Shown here in pieces: positions 12,985 to 13,369 of a DNA stretch of 13,369 bases. The DNA is from Thermoplasmatota archaeon (lineage in GTDB: Archaea > Thermoplasmatota > Thermoplasmata > Thermoplasmatales > Thermoplasmataceae). Location of the stretch: contig JAMCUD010000093.1 in assembly GCA_023379355.1 (NCBI GenBank), positions 1 through 13,369 on the forward strand, written 5' to 3'. The notes below the pieces were generated by a model, which saw nothing but the letters and a program-made list of their open reading frames with translations, had not been told where the DNA came from and did not search any database. Every line of letters starts with the position of its first letter. Position 1 is the first letter of the stretch. Made by a program: the position numbers and the translations under genes.

Positions 12985-13368
12985 GTGATAACCACTGAAA
13001 CAGTCAACAAGAATATCCCATTCTCAATAAGAAACACTGTGTGGACAGGACTGCCCATGATCATAATTCCACCGGCCATAATGGTTGCCATAATCATAAG
13101 CGGGAATTTCTATTTCCTGGAGTATTTCCATGTGATCTCTGGTTCTGCCTGGACCGGAATGGACCTGGTGATGGGAATATTTTTTGCATACATAATGAAG
13201 GGGCTTGGCGATGCTGAAAAAGCTGAAGTCTCTAAAAGACTGACACCAATGATGCTCTTCTTTATGCCTGCAATATCTACCACAACCGTAACCGCCGGTG
13301 TGTATCTGGCGTTGAGACTGGGAATCTCATTCAGCTCCCCCTATTTCATTGTTGTTGCTGTCCTGTAA
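12985..13368 (+). CDS. Hypothetical multi-helix membrane protein, apparently short at its C-terminus
   Basis: From the leaderless GTG at 12985 the frame encodes 127 residues; the longest possible start is TTG 12955 (137 residues). It has hydrophobic segments around GLPMIIIPPAIMVAIIISGN, FLEYFHVISGSAWTGMDLVMGIFFAYIM, MMLFFMPAISTTTVTAGVYL and a last short one. The second segment, with a histidine and tryptophan in 'FHV.SGSAWTG.DL..G', recalls membrane proteins of the DUF2269/CopD-like kind, where such histidines may bind haem or metal; I cannot assign a family firmly. The frame ends at TAA 13366-13368, only a few residues into the last hydrophobic stretch (PYFIVVAVL). This looks like an early stop or a frameshift, but sequence beyond the window is needed to tell. 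It is probably transcribed separately from mtnC. Confidence 0.55.
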   Translation: MITTETVNKNIPFSIRNTVWTGLPMIIIPPAIMVAIIISGNFYFLEYFHVISGSAWTGMDLVMGIFFAYIMKGLGDAEKAEVSKRLTPMMLFFMPAISTTTVTAGVYLALRLGISFSSPYFIVVAVL

Positions 13369-13369
13369 A

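Overview
The window looks like a chromosomal segment of an acidophilic archaeon of the order Thermoplasmatales. Three things suggest this: a gene of the Ta0938 family, first described from Thermoplasma acidophilum; arginine codons dominated by AGA/AGG with frequent ATA isoleucine; and promoters with TATA boxes about 25 bases upstream of leaderless starts, while genes inside operons have Shine-Dalgarno sites of the GGAGGTGAT type. Species and neighbouring genome cannot be told from the window alone.

Layout. 1-239 (+): C-terminal end of a YrhK-like membrane protein. 250-1477 (-): two overlapping genes, a Ta0938-type zinc-cysteine protein and a haem-oxygenase-fold (TenA/PqqC-like) protein with an N-terminal Cys-Cys-His-His finger. 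1502-2429 (-): two small membrane proteins of unknown function. 2520-3845 (+): an aldehyde-dehydrogenase-fold protein that has lost its catalytic cysteine and other active-site residues. 3889-10351 (-): a tight six-gene operon for a membrane-bound hydrogenase-4 / complex I-type module, transcribed HyfC-HyfE-HyfF-large subunit-small subunit-HyfB. 10367-10893: noncoding DNA holding the divergent promoters of that operon and the next. 10894-12899 (+): methionine-salvage operon mtnB-mtnD-mtnC. 12985-13368 (+): a membrane protein that stops abruptly at the window edge.

The most interesting locus is the six-gene operon. Its large subunit has none of the four cysteines that bind the nickel-iron site, so it should not be a hydrogenase. 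The proximal iron-sulfur ligands of the small subunit and the charged proton-path residues of the two antiporter-like subunits are intact. The small subunit also carries a fused, half-degenerate ferredoxin domain that keeps ligands for one [4Fe-4S] cluster. This resembles the 'energy-converting hydrogenase-related' (Ehr) complexes: an electron-driven ion pump with unknown electron donor and acceptor.

The mtn genes encode three consecutive steps of the aerobic methionine-salvage pathway, from methylthioribulose-1-phosphate to the 2-oxo acid precursor of methionine. Their order and sequence type match bacterial clusters such as that of Pseudomonas, suggesting acquisition from bacteria. Upstream steps (MtnP/MtnK, MtnA) and the final transaminase are not in the window.
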